A stretch of DNA of 64,000 nucleotides from Pochonia chlamydosporia 170. Lineage: Eukaryota; Ascomycota; Sordariomycetes; Hypocreales; Clavicipitaceae. Below the pieces are notes generated by a model. It made no database searches. It was not told the DNA's origin and worked only from the letters and a program-made list of their open reading frames with translations. A program made the translations under genes and the position numbers. The stretch spans positions 992,001-1,056,000 of the forward strand of contig NC_035794.1 of NCBI RefSeq assembly GCF_001653235.2, given 5' to 3'. Positions 31,898 to 43,656 of this stretch are shown one piece after another. Within the stretch, counting starts at the first letter, position 1. Every line of letters starts with the position of its first letter.

Positions 31898-33034
31898 TTA
31901 GAACGCCACGTCTAGTCGAATCAATTTCCGTTTCTCTTTGGCGAGTCAAAATGGCGTCTGGCACAGAAATGGCCATGTAGTCCCCACAAACGGTTTTTCA
32001 CTGATTCGTGGAGATATTCCGACCCCAGTGCGGTTTGACAGGTCCACGAGACCATCGTCAGCATCTGAATGTGAATTTGACTTGTTTCGGCTGAGACAGT
32101 TCAAGCTGACAGCCACAGCAAGGAAGTCATTGGTGTCAGCGTCCGCCATCTTCACGGAATGTGTCCGTGCTGGAAGAAGCCGGTTCTCAATTTCGTGGCT
32201 GATATTTCCGTCAGCCCTTACTCATCAGTAAACGCTGAACAATGGGGTCTAGTCTGACTGTCGTCTCAAAACTAGCATGAAATACCGGCTGGGGGCCGAC
32301 ATGGGCTCCCAATTGACCCTGTGTGTTGGTGTGGATGGAACGGCTTTTCGCGAAAAGCCGACGATGCCGCCTGGTGAAGATCGGTATTTCATCAAAGGGC
32401 GACCACCAAACGCCCGGAAGGCGAAATAAATACCCAGCGTCTTGCCACCACAACTGCTGTTTATTAAACTTGGGGTAATTAACTGACTGACCGTCTTGAA
32501 ACATTCGAAAAGGCAACCGTGTTCGAAGAGCCTGTTTGTGCCATGTTTGAATGAAGGCTTCGCTCTCATGCGCCTGCCTCGCTGGGCAGCTTACGAAATG
32601 ATTGCCAATGTTCTGGTCAGCATCAGCGATAGATTTAGAACGAGCTGGCCCAATTGGTAATTTGGTCTGTGGCATTGAGGTGAGCGCGGGACGGAAATAA
32701 CAAGGGCTCAGGCGGTGGTTGATGAAAGGTGTCTGGTCGAGAGTCTTGGGAGAATTGCGAGTTGCTTGTTGTCTGTGTGTGGCAGGATGTGGGGCTTCCA
32801 GGGTCGTTCTTGCCCCATGTGTCTGTTTGGTCTGGTCTGGCGTGTCTGATTCTGCTCTATGTGTCCAGCTCGCCGGGGGCTGTCAGCTTCCACATCAATT
32901 GATAATTTGGCAGTTGCCAGAATGAGCCTGCAGAACCCCGCGGGCTTTGGCGCACTAATCCGTGACAACCTCATCGTCGTCAATCGTGCCATGGACGTCT
33001 CTCTGCATATAGTGACGCAGAAGCACCGCTCGTG
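31898..33034. other. Intergenic region
   Basis: About 1.1 kb. A 154-codon minus-strand ORF (32211-32675) has no start context, motif or splice support and is treated as chance. Short GACCA/TGGTC repeats occur near 32829. Confidence 0.5.
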
Positions 33035-35544
33035 ATGACCAGAACCTACGGAACGGCGTGTGTACCGTGTCGTCGTTTAAAAATCAAATGCATCTTCAGT
33101 GGTGCGGACCCTGACCGGTGTGATCGATGCGCGCGGGTAGGCAGGCAATGCTTCGCTGAGCCTCGACGGCGACGGGCGACAAAGCACCACGAGCCGGGTG
33201 AAGCTGGCCACTCCAGTGCCAAGTAAGTGAATGTCACGGCCATGTTAACAAGAGACACGGAACTTGTGTAATCCAATCGGCTATGTCTCTGCCGCACTCC
33301 CTACCTAGTAGTTACACCTGCTTGGAATGTTCGGTCTCGCTGCTAACGTATGGCTCGTTGACTTCGTAGCGTTCCAGTACTCGATCCTATACAACCGGCG
33401 AAACCACCCGAGGACTTCAACAGCCTGAAACCTGCGTTTTTTAACTATGATCTGCCTGGCGGACCAAATCGAAAATCCGACAGCGTAGGGGGCCGGGCGG
33501 GAGGAAATTCTAGCAGAAACTCGTCGTCGGTGAGCCCATTGGCCGATACAACGACTCCCGCTGTGGCATCTTCACCAGATGCAGCCAAATCTGAAGACTC
33601 AGCTGGCTTCACACCACCTGCTTTTGTATCGCATTCAGAAGATGCAAGGATTCTATCTTTAGATGCCGCTCTGGATCCCAGGAGTTTGGGAGGCAAGTCA
33701 GGCAGCGAGAGGGCAGATTCAAGCCGGGAAAGCACCGATGCCATCAATCAATATGATCCCATTCATCTCAGACTCCTCAATCGACCTTCCGCCCAACATC
33801 TGTACGAGGGATATTTTACCCATTTCGAGTACAATGTAGGCTTTTTGGACCCGGTCTTGTATAACTTCGACTACACACGGCGAAGATCGAGCTTCTTGTT
33901 CACCACCTTGATGTCAATATCAGCTCGGGTGTTTCGGCCAGACCTGGCCCCGATTCTCAGAAAACATGCAGAAGTTATACTGGGGAAAGTCCTTCTTTCG
34001 TGTGAAGCAGAGATTGAGAACATCTGGGCTATCATCTGCTTGTATTACTGGAAGGAGCTTGGTGACAAGCGAGGGTATACTTTGATCGGGTTTGCAATGC
34101 GACTGGCGGCTGGGTCGGACTGGCATGGTGGATGCCGCAGCGCTTATACTGGGTATGACGAGACAACTATCCAAAGCAAAATAAAAGTGACGGAGAGTGA
34201 AGCGAGGAAGCTGCGAGACCAGGACAGAGCATGGCTCTATCTAGGCAGCCTCGATAGAACGTAAGCTACTAGGCATGATACTGCCGACCCCTATCTATCA
34301 CTCATTGCACTCATTAACAACAATTTGCGACAAGGCTATCCTTCTTCACAGACCGCCCACTTGCCAGCATCATTGTTGCTCCTGACCTGGACTCACGGGA
34401 TTGGATGAGGACCAGCAACTCTTGGACCTATCCTTTCGGGGATGCAAGGGCCCTGGCCGGTCAAGAGCTGACAGATATTGCAAAACCTGTGCACGACTAC
34501 GTTTGCGCGACTAAGAGATTGAGACGATCGCAGAGCTCCTTTTCGGATGATACGTCGGATCTCTCTGATGCCATTCACAAGCTAAATCATAACTTGATCG
34601 CATGGTCAGAGTACTGGGCACCTATATTTGCGTCGCGTAAGTGGACTTTTTTGACAGTCGCCGTCTGCCCCATGTGTATCTGTGTATAGGCTTCTTCGGT
34701 TCGCTGACTTGGCCTCGACGCCTGACATGCAGACGAGACCTCGGTCCAAGTTCTCGAGTCTCAAATTTACATGTACGGAAATCAAATCCGCACGTATTTT
34801 AATTCAATATTACTTCACCGTGTGCTGGAGTCCACGGGAAACTGTGTCACTACAGACAAGGCGATTGAAGCCATTGGCTCCTGCTATTCTACCGCTCTGG
34901 GAGTGCTTCGGGAGGCCATCAAGTTTGGGCGAATGGAAGTATTATACTACCTGTGGGACACGGCACATCTTATGATTGCCTATGCAGCTATGGTATTACT
35001 CAAGCTACTTAAACAAGCACCTTCTTGTCCGGGTGTGTCTTTACAGGAAGCGTATGGGGTAGTGAAAGAAGCGGCGGAGGTTCACAGCTCCGCCGCAAGA
35101 TCACTCTCCGCGGAAACGAATGACGCCACTGACTGTGCGTATGCGAGCCCAGCTGCAACCACGGTGGAAGCACAAGCACGACTGTTAAAATCGATTTTAT
35201 TCCGAATGAAGGCTGACATAATACCACCGAGTCTTCGGTCTGACGATGATTCAAGCAGGTCAAATAGCAGTGCCCAGGCATTTAGCGGTTTGTCGCCCGC
35301 CATAGGCAATCAAACCGCATTTCCGGATTTTCTGCGACCACAGATGCCATGCGAGCCTAGCGGGGAGGCCGTGAGAGCCAACCAAGTTGTAAGCAGTGAC
35401 CCTGAATGGGATGAAGGTCAGCAAATGGCCGAGTTGGCGGATGAGATGGACCTCTCTCTAGACACCTCATTCATTGAAACCTGGTTTACCCAGGCGGGAC
35501 TGCTTCCATGGGATGAGCCTGGGATGTTCAAAGAGCCTCGATAG
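33035..35544 (+). CDS. Zn2Cys6 transcription factor, 730 residues
   Basis: Exons 33035-33222, 33370-34260, 34335-34636 and 34733-35544. The zinc cluster lies at the N-terminus: CVPCRRLKIKC, then C-x2-C-x6-C. A Ser-rich linker follows. The fungal_trans region begins with LYEGYFTHFEYNVGFLDP (about residue 245) and includes RDQDRAWLYLGSLDRT and LSFFTDRPLAS. The C-terminus is acidic with DEMDLSLDTSFIETWFTQAG, a possible activation segment. For intron 3 the acceptor at 34731-34732 keeps frame; an earlier TATAG acceptor does not. Target genes are not evident from the neighbours. Confidence 0.9.
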
Positions 35545-36648
35545 CGGTTTATAAAAGGACGCATTAATTATCGAGCTGCCATAAAAATGGACACTCGTTC
35601 GCAATGATGCGGCATGCCACGGCAACTATGTGGATAGACATCTAGCCAAGAGGAGTCCGAAATTTAGGCAAGAAAATGCTGTACCACCAATGATCCATAC
35701 ATATCTCTAATGATATTGAGTTTACAATGTTTTCTTGGCGGGTGAAAGGCTGTTGGCCCAGCCGTTGCCCATCCTGGTACTTGTCCCCCGCCAGTGACAG
35801 GTACAACGTCAAGCCCAAAGTGGCAATATCTTCATGTAATTCTCATTGGCGCATTTTCTGCCAAGCTCTGGAAAAACCTACCGAAGAGCCATCGTAACAA
35901 AGGCTCCGGCCCGTCGGACAAGTGCCGACGAACCCTTGATAGACTTAATGTCGAGCTCCCACGCCTACTTGGCCCAACATCTGGAGCGGGTGATATATTC
36001 CCGTGTTTCTGCTGACATCGCAGCGGGTAAATACATCAGTTCCCACTTACATCTGACAAGTAATACCCAAAGTTCTCGTATGCCCAGGGTTGGAAAGATT
36101 AGCTCTAGCTACCTTGAGCTACCCCATGTCTTCTGCGACTACAAACTTGATCTATATTTCAGTGTATCTTCATTCTCTTGATGTCGAAAAGAATTTGCAT
36201 TTTGCTATTATGTAGGCTGAAAAATGAGGGTTTGGAGCTGCTATGGTGTTAATATGCATTGAAGGGAGGTTAGAATCAATCTCGCTATACCATCCTAGGT
36301 AGAGGCTATCATAGTGTCCTTACCATTCCAAGTTACAGACCCAGCCTTGCCTATATAAGATCTGCATATGTATCATACGTATCATTAGCCAAGTCTGGAA
36401 CGATGACGGCTTCACCGGCCCTTTTTGCTTCACCGAAGACACGGGACGGAGTAATTGAACTCCATGACCTCGTCACGGACTCCCAGTATTTGGCTTCGAT
36501 GCTTTGTCAACCAAGACGTATGCCTGTCTAAATTACCAGTCGTTGCAAACCTATAAATATCTGCATCGTCTCCGAATTCTTGGCAAGTTTCAACTCATCT
36601 CATCACGCCTTTGCTTGTACTCCCCTCTACTTCTCAATAAACATCACA
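35545..36648. other. Intergenic region
   Basis: About 1.1 kb. Short plus-strand ORFs (35794-36181) lack motifs. The TATA box of the next gene is at 36552-36559. Confidence 0.5.
36552..36559 (+). promoter_or_regulatory. TATA box of the 10-Cys secreted peptide gene
   Basis: TATAAATA on the plus strand, about 95 bases upstream of the ATG at 36649. Confidence 0.6.
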
Positions 36649-36939
36649 ATGCTCTTCACCCAGGTACTCGCTCCCCTCCTTGCCATCGCCCCCCTCATGG
36701 CGATGGCCAACCCTGTCAAGAACGCTGCAGACAATCTTGTCGAGCGAGATTGCAACCGTGGAAGCTGCCACAAGTGCGTTGTTCAGTGCACTCTTGGGTG
36801 TATTGATCCTATGCAGAAGGCTCCTTGTGTTGGCCTGTGCCGTGAGTCGTTACCTGTACATAAGCGACGAAGTTACAAGTTTCCTAACATTAGAATAGAT
36901 CACAACTGTGCTGACAGATGGGGCTGCTCGCTCTGTTAA
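36649..36939 (+). CDS. Small secreted 10-Cys peptide
   Basis: Exons 36649-36841 and 36899-36939 encode 77 residues. The signal peptide is about residues 1-20, then a short pro-segment ending near the ER pair, then a mature region of about 44 residues with ten cysteines (DC, SC, KC, QC, GC, PC, LC, NC, GC, LC). The 57-base intron has a GTGAGT donor and TAG acceptor, is a multiple of three and has no stop, so retention would insert 19 residues in frame. A further upstream in-frame start gives an implausible leader. No named domain is recognised. Confidence 0.77.
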   Translation: MLFTQVLAPLLAIAPLMAMANPVKNAADNLVERDCNRGSCHKCVVQCTLGCIDPMQKAPCVGLCRESLPVHKRRSYKFPNIRIDHNCADRWGCSLC

Positions 36940-37705
36940 GAGCTGCGCCGAGTCATCCACATGGCTAGAGATGCTACCTGTCTTAGCAAGGGATTCTTTC
37001 TGTTGGAGAAGTAGACCATACGTGTTGGCTGTGGGTTGAGCTGGTAGGGTTTTATATAGCCTACTTCAATTTGAAGCGTACTTTTTGCCTGAATCTGGTG
37101 TCCTTGTTGTATGTGACGTGGTGTAAAACATTCCATGAGATGTCTCAGGAGCTGGATGTGGAGGGTAGGGGATGATGAGTTTGGAGTAGTTTGGCTGATG
37201 TACTTCCTGTAGACTACGAAACCTCGTAGGATACGAATTCCATTGGGCGTGTTTGGTGTTTGCATGGCCCATTCCTTCTGTACATGAACTCAATGCACCA
37301 AACATTGGCGAGCCTAGCCAGGATGGTCGCTTACTGAGACTCTGGCGGCGTCATAACTGCACTAAGTATACAAGTATGGATCAAAGAGAGGTTCCTCAAA
37401 GATGACTACGTGGTTGATTAACCATTTTCGAAATGAAGTTGTTGCCTAGGGCTCACAGCATGCAAGAGGCGGAGTTAGCTAAATCAGGCAACTGAAAGAT
37501 GACCGCTGCCTAAGGTCAAAGCAGATGGAGCGATGCAGGCATTTGATTAGGTAACTGACAAATACAACTCTTGTAACCTGAATAGTGCCCGTAAGTATAA
37601 AAAGAAGACATTTGCCATCCCTATGCCACCAGTGGGTTCGAAACTTAAATCCAGCGATTCGCCGACTAGTAACTAGAGCATCAATTCTGACAAACTTTGC
37701 GCAAG
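36940..37705. other. Intergenic region
   Basis: About 770 bases between two plus-strand genes. Short minus-strand ORFs are unsupported. Confidence 0.5.
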
Positions 37706-38362
37706 ATGGAATCAATTGTTCATACCGCAGAATCCGCATGGCGGTCAAAAAATCTCCTCTACAAAGCCTTAGACGAGAAAGATGAGGATCTGATTGACTT
37801 GGTCCATCAGCACCTGACCAACGATCCTGTCGTGCAAGCGCTTTCCATGGGCGATCTCATCAAGCCTTCAACCAAAAAGCAAAGTCTCGAATACATTGAG
37901 AAATTGTCAAAATGCTATTTGGCCGTCGGTATATATTTGCCTGTACCGGAAGATTCTGAAGTTGCCGCAGGGGATGAAGCCAAATCGAGAGACTACGCAA
38001 AGGCGGACAACAAACCAATTCTCATAGGCTATGTATGTCTAAGTCCCGTACCGCCAAGCATGTCACATCATCGCTGCTCCAATATTGCCATTTGTCTGCG
38101 CGGGGACTATCAAAACCGTGGCTACGGCAGCGAGGCCATCAACTGGGTCGTAGACTGGGGTTTTCGACACGCCAATCTGCATCGCATAGGAATTGGGGCT
38201 GTATCGTTCAATGATCGAGCAATCAAATTGTATCAGAAACTTGGGTTTACGATTGAGGGCCGGCAACGTGAGAGAATCTTATGGGATCGTAAATGGTACG
38301 ATTTGGTCGACATGTCCATGCTGGAACAGGAGTGGGAGACGCTGAGAGCTTCGAAGGAATGA
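37706..38362 (+). CDS. GNAT-family N-acetyltransferase
   Basis: An intronless ORF of 218 residues. The ATG at 37706 is the first true ATG in frame. The acetyl-CoA-binding motif A is clear (ICLRGDYQNRGYGSEAI, with QNRGYG), followed by WGFRHANLHRIGIGAVSFNDRAIKLYQKLGF and RERILWDRKWYD. This arrangement resembles the RimJ/RimL-type and SpeG-type subgroup that acetylates protein N-termini, polyamines or small amines. The substrate cannot be inferred. Confidence 0.88.
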   Translation: MESIVHTAESAWRSKNLLYKALDEKDEDLIDLVHQHLTNDPVVQALSMGDLIKPSTKKQSLEYIEKLSKCYLAVGIYLPVPEDSEVAAGDEAKSRDYAKADNKPILIGYVCLSPVPPSMSHHRCSNIAICLRGDYQNRGYGSEAINWVVDWGFRHANLHRIGIGAVSFNDRAIKLYQKLGFTIEGRQRERILWDRKWYDLVDMSMLEQEWETLRASKE

Positions 38363-38892
38363 TGCTGTTTATTTTTGATACTAAATAAACTCCGTATAGG
38401 GAATTGACCTTGTACCGGGCCATCTCATGGAGCGAAGGGCACGAGTGGTGGTTGATGGTCTGGTCAAATACCGTACTCTGTGCCAATGTTATTATGGAGG
38501 TGGTGGGGAAACCTCGTTTGAACGTTGGGCAGGAATAAGGCGTGTTTTTGAAACTGACTGATTGCCTCGATGGGAGTGATTCCGCTGATATAGTATGGCA
38601 GGACTTCATTGTGTCATTGATGACAAGATGGGCGACCATTACCCTGCCCTCACCATGACAAACATCATTGATGTAAAAGAAGGCTTGAGGTTGATGCACG
38701 TGTGAGACTGACCAGACCTGAACTTCGACACCAGACCATCCCCAGCGGAAACGCCATTGCCACCAACGCCGACTCCACTTCTTTGTCATCGACATTGTGG
38801 TCGGCAAAAGGGCATCATTCTAGACCGTTGAAGAAAACGCGTCTCCTAAGTTTGCTTGTTCGCTCCACAGACCGGCATGCAATCAAGTTAAT
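38363..38892. other. Intergenic region
   Basis: About 530 bases between the acetyltransferase and the next regulator. No coding exon is supported. Confidence 0.5.
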
Positions 38893-41425
38893 ATGGAAGA
38901 GTCGTCGGCAGAGCCTGTGAGGCATCGCATAGCTTGCACCGAGTGCCAGCGGAGGAAGCAAAAGGTGAGTGCGTCAAACATTGAATGCCGACTTCTGGAT
39001 ACGACACCTGGGTGCCCCCTTGCGTCCCGCATCAAAGCCGGCAATGGACTCATCGCACATGTATCGTCATGGGGCTGCCAGGCGATCCATTCGCGTCGCA
39101 AATGTCATTCATGTTTGAATGACTCATGACTAATTGACTTTCCTTTCCCAGTGCAACCGCGAGTGGCCATGTATTCATTGCCAGCGACGCAAGGTTGCAG
39201 ACAAGTGTCGCTTCAATCTCCCCGCTCCTCCACAGAGCCGCAGCGGCAAGGGCACGTTGACAACCGAAAGCAAAAAGCGCCATGCAGATTGGGGAACCGC
39301 CGAACCCCCTGCAAACTCGGATGCAGAGGGATCCATTCAGTCGTTTGGTTATGCTGCAGCTGAGATGCTTGCGAGATTAGGTATAGCAGACAAGGTATGA
39401 ATTTATCACACAGTCCAATGCGTATTGCGGCGAATTTGAACCAGACTTGTTCTGACATGAGCCATGCTTCAAGGATGACGATCCTGGGGATGGGCAGTAT
39501 TGGACGAGCGCCGCCACATGTTCCATGCTGGATCGTGTTTTGAAACAGCTTCCCAAGAGATCACGGGTTGGTAAGTGGCCGAATCCCTTTCGTGGGCCTT
39601 TCGTGGATGAAACCATGCTCTCACGGCTTGGGTCAGTTGTGTTTTCACAGAGTCACTAACCGAGTCATGTGTGAATAGATTCATTCGTACAGGGTTTTTT
39701 GAATATCAGCAACTATCACTTTTACATCCTATACCCCCGGTCTTTTCAAGAAGAATACCAGCAATGGTGGGAAAGAATAGACCAAAATCGATCTGTGGGC
39801 CTCCAATGGACATGCCTCTTGCTGACAGTCTGTGCATGCGCAGTCCAACATGCGGACATGACGACGAGATTGAGCATTGAGACTGAGATGGGGGATAACA
39901 TCGACGCCATCTCACAAAAATACCATAGTTTAGCACAGGAGCTGGGCAATGTAATTCCCATGGGCTATCATCACATCTACAGGTGCCAGTGGTTACTTCA
40001 CTCCACGTATTGGTTTGTCTCCCAGGGGAAGTATATGGAGAGCTGGCACGTCCTTAGTGCGGCCGCTCGAGAGGCTAGCGAGCTCGGTAGGTACTCTTGT
40101 TTGCGTCAGCGGATGCATCGCTCTAATATTCTCGTAATAGGACTCGCAAAAGACATGGAGTCAGGGCGGTTACCTCAATTCGATCGTGAGATGCGCCGAA
40201 GGGTGTGGTGCGTTATCCAAATATTAGACTGGTTGGTAATTCCCTTTCCGATTTCTGGATTTATCATGACTGCTTACACATACCAAGGCAAATATCTGCC
40301 GGGTTATCACGATCTACCATAATCAGCTGGCCAGATGTGGAAATCGTGTTTCCGTCACTGACCATGGACGGTTGCGACCCTTCTCCAATTTTACATATGA
40401 GACTTCAATCGGAAGTTATTACAAATTTAGCAGTTGAATATCCTAATCCTAATGCCGTTGTCACTCCTGAGCAGATTCAACATTACCAGGGACTCATCTC
40501 CGGTTGGGCGCGGTCATTCCCGCCTGTGTATGCCTTAGACAAACCCGACACAACACAGGACAGCGACAACCCCTGGATCGGATTCAATCGATATTACCTA
40601 CACACGATATACTACTTTTTCATGCTCACCCCCATCCGGCCATACATGGCCAAAGAATACCCACAGGAGTCTGATGAGGCTGAGGTAACTATTCGTACCA
40701 AGGGCATAGAATACTGCCTTGGTAATCTTCGGTCCGATGCAAAATGGGTAGAGCACATATCAAAACACGGTGGAGGTTTCCATTTCATGTTATTCTCATT
40801 GCTAGACACAGTGGCGCTTTTATCCACTACACTGATGAAGGACACCCATAAAACCATCACGAATCTGGTCGAAATATATGACGAGGTGAACAACGCCTTG
40901 ACCCTACTGGCGGGCATACGCGAGACCTCCTCAACCGCCACCATGGCATACTACGCACTTGGTAAAGTTGTCGAAGGGTTTCCAAAACCGGCCTCGTCTA
41001 TACAACAACAGAAGAAACAAAAACGAGACGATTCTCAAGCGCCTTCGGCTCATCCTCCCAAAGGTCACTTGCCTCACAACACCATAAACCCCGCGATGCT
41101 CCACGACAGCTCGGAGAGCTCACCGGAAAGCCATGGCCCAATGATGACACCAGGCACCACGCCCAGTCCCCGCCATGACGTCGGCGCAGACGACTTTGCA
41201 TCCAGAAATAGCCCTCAATATGCTCCGGATCCCACCGATAACTCCTCGATTGACGAAAGAATCTTGCAGACTGCTGAACAATCCGGCGATGAGGGTCACC
41301 ACATCGACCGGGGGTCTCAACATGTGGGTTTAGATGAAACACTACTGAGTTTTGATGGGTTGACAGCAATATGGGACGGGGACAATATAGATTGGGATCT
41401 TATTGAACATACACGACGAAGATGA
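38893..41425 (+). CDS. Zn2Cys6 transcription factor, 682 residues
   Basis: Exons 38893-38964, 39152-39394, 39474-39570, 39679-40086, 40141-40231 and 40288-41425. The zinc cluster runs C15-x2-C18-x6-C25-x5-C31-x2-C34-x8-C43, with intron 1 just before C25. The regulatory domain starts about residue 140 (FLNISNYHFYILYPRSFQEEY) and includes the ASELGL and REMRRRVWCVIQILDW motifs typical of fungal_trans. The C-terminal 150 residues are low-complexity, rich in Ser, Pro and Asp. Intron 4 (40087-40140) is 54 bases, in phase and free of stops. Intron 5 has a weak donor (GTTGGT). It is the third DNA-binding regulator within 10.5 kb. Confidence 0.88.
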
Positions 41426-41535
41426 CTCAAAGAATAATATACCACTGAAATACAACATGAATTTGCGTAGACATCATTCAAGCTTTGAGCAAACGCCCAG
41501 ACCCGAGGTGCTTCAACTCCACCAAGTCGCCGATG

Positions 41536-43149
41536 CTACTCTACCATCGGCGGCTGGTTATTCAAGAACGTCTGCGCCGCGGCCAGTTGCTCGTTCGATG
41601 GCATATTCGCAATCATCAGGTATAAAACATCCTACACAAGTAGATCAGTAAAATGAAATGCACCACCTCTAGCAACAACATAACATACCTCATGCATAAA
41701 CTTCTTAACCCCCCGAATCAACGCCCCTGGCCCAATGGTCCCCAGGATAGTCGGCCCTCTCATGTTTCTCCTATCCGTCCTTCGCTGCCTCCTCGCTGCT
41801 TTTCTCTGCCGCTTCGCCATCTTCCACTCACTAGGTCGACCGCCTATCGCACCACCAGTAATAAGTGCGATCAAGCTGCCGCTACTCGCAGGGTGATTCG
41901 GATCGGAGTACCGCGAGTGAAACTCTGGCTTCACACCAAGTTTCGCTAGACCACTGCTGGGATGATCACTCGCCCACTGTGCCTGGCCTCTCTTATCCAT
42001 GTACTCCATCGCAAAAATCATGCCCCTCTTCATGCTGTTCGGTTTTTTGGCAGCCTGCTCAACTGCATCTCTTCCCTCCGACGTGCCGGCCAACTTGTCC
42101 AGGTCCGGGAACACCAAGGGCGCCGATTCGGGCCACTCGAAATCTGTGGTCGCGTTCGAAGATTTCATCTTATTGCTGACTTGGCTCATGCCTTGGTTGG
42201 GCGTGGACACACTATCTGCGGCTTGTTCGATGGCGGCGTCGAATCTGGCCTGCGTTACGACCTCGCCTGGTCGGCTGGGTTTCCAGGTCAAGATGACGGC
42301 AATGAGGCCTAGGGGACGGAAGAATTCAGCATTGATCTTGTTGAGGAATGTGTTTGTTTTGGAGCGGCTGTGGGCTTGGAGGGCGACTTGTGTTCCGATG
42401 TGTGTGGCGATGGCGACGGCAATTGTTACGGGCTCGGGGACGTGCTGTACCGCCAGACTGGCGACGTTGATGGCGTTGATCCAGGGTGAGGGCATGGTGG
42501 CTAGGTTCAATTGCTTGATGAAGTCCATGAAAGTGGGCTGGTCGATTCCAACGTTTTCAAGCAGTGGTGAGTACGCGTGGATAAAGCCGCGGGATCGTTC
42601 GCCGGGTCGCCGCTGTGGAATGATAACCGGCACCTGCAATTGAGACTGTTCAGAGGGACGCTTTTCCGGGATGGGATGACTCGCGATGAATTGGCGCGCC
42701 ATGTCGTCGGGGTCATTCTGAGTAGCTGTCGCGTAGTCGGGAGGCGGCGCGAGCTCGTTTTGCGCATCATCCAGCTGCCATGCCGCTTCGTCCAGCTCAG
42801 GGGAAGCTTCTTGATGCTCATCTTCACTATCCGACGAAACATCATCATCCTGATGAGCATCTTGTACTTCTTTCTTGCCCTCCTCTCCACCAACTACTGG
42901 GGATTGTGAGGCACCTCCAGCAGCCCGAGAACTCTCACCAGCTCCTTCAGCCTCTGCTGTAGTTGCCGCCGCCGCTGCCCGCTTCTTCTCTTCCTTCTTC
43001 TCTTTGTGGTGATGGAGGCTTTCGGAAGCAAGGCCAATTCCGCCAGCTACAGCTCTCACAAGGCCACTTATCGGACCTTTGCGCCGGCCGTTTGGTCCTG
43101 GACCTTCTTCAGAGCCATATCGACCGCTGGTATCGCGATAATTGGACAT
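41536..43149 (-). CDS. Conserved ascomycete protein of unknown function
   Basis: Exons 43149-41689 and 41631-41536 encode 518 residues. The N-terminal 170 residues are low-complexity: Lys/Glu/Ala-rich with an acidic tract (DDDVSSDSEDEHQE). The globular part begins near HPIPEKRP and contains FIHAYSPLLENVGI, a long hydrophobic stretch (NVASLAVQHVPEPVTIAVAIATHIG) and NAEFFRPLGLIAVILTWKP. It ends with ALIRGVKKFMHE|DVLYLMIANMPS across the intron. The whole resembles a widespread, uncharacterised Pezizomycotina family. The start at MSNYRDTSGRYG is chosen; the ORF continues upstream to 43413 but that part lacks the family look. Confidence 0.85.
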
Positions 43150-43656
43150 TTTGCAAAAATGACACTTGACGCAAATACGTCGTCTATAGGAGGAAGTTTG
43201 GAGAGAACCAGATTCTTGGCAATTGAAAACACAAACAGGCAAGAGGGGTACAAGCTCCTCTGTCAGCTTGCGTAAGATTTTGGCCAAATGCGGAGCTATC
43301 GAAGCTACATTGACCACGGCGGCTGTCGATAGCTCTGGGAGGCGTCTGGTCTGTTTGGTGCGATTGGTTGCATCGCATGGGTTGCTGTTGTGGTGGCTCG
43401 TCTCATCGGGCAAAGCGGAACGAAGGATTGATGTATGTCAGATTCGTCTGTGGGGTCAATCGCCAAGAAGTCGATGGAGGCTTGGCGATCAAATGCATTC
43501 CGATCTGGAATCTGTGCCGTCACATGGATCAACTGCGGGTTTAAGAGCAGGTATTTACAACAAGTTGGATTAATATGAAATATTCCACTATTAGTTAACT
43601 CTGCAATTATCATTCTGAAAACTACGTTGATAGCCAATGTGCACCAATTAGCCAGA
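43150..43656. other. Short intergenic region
   Basis: About 500 bases between two minus-strand genes. It contains an in-frame upstream extension of the preceding gene (to 43413) that may be 5' leader. Nothing else is supported. Confidence 0.45.

Noticed and set aside
32211..32675. 154-codon minus-strand ORF between the bZIP and Zn2Cys6 genes
   Set aside because: Begins without promoter or splice context, no recognised domain, and overlaps other random ORFs.
43150..43413. Upstream in-frame extension (88 codons) of the conserved unknown protein
   Set aside because: The family-like start is at 43149; the extension has a different composition and is probably 5' leader, although it cannot be excluded.
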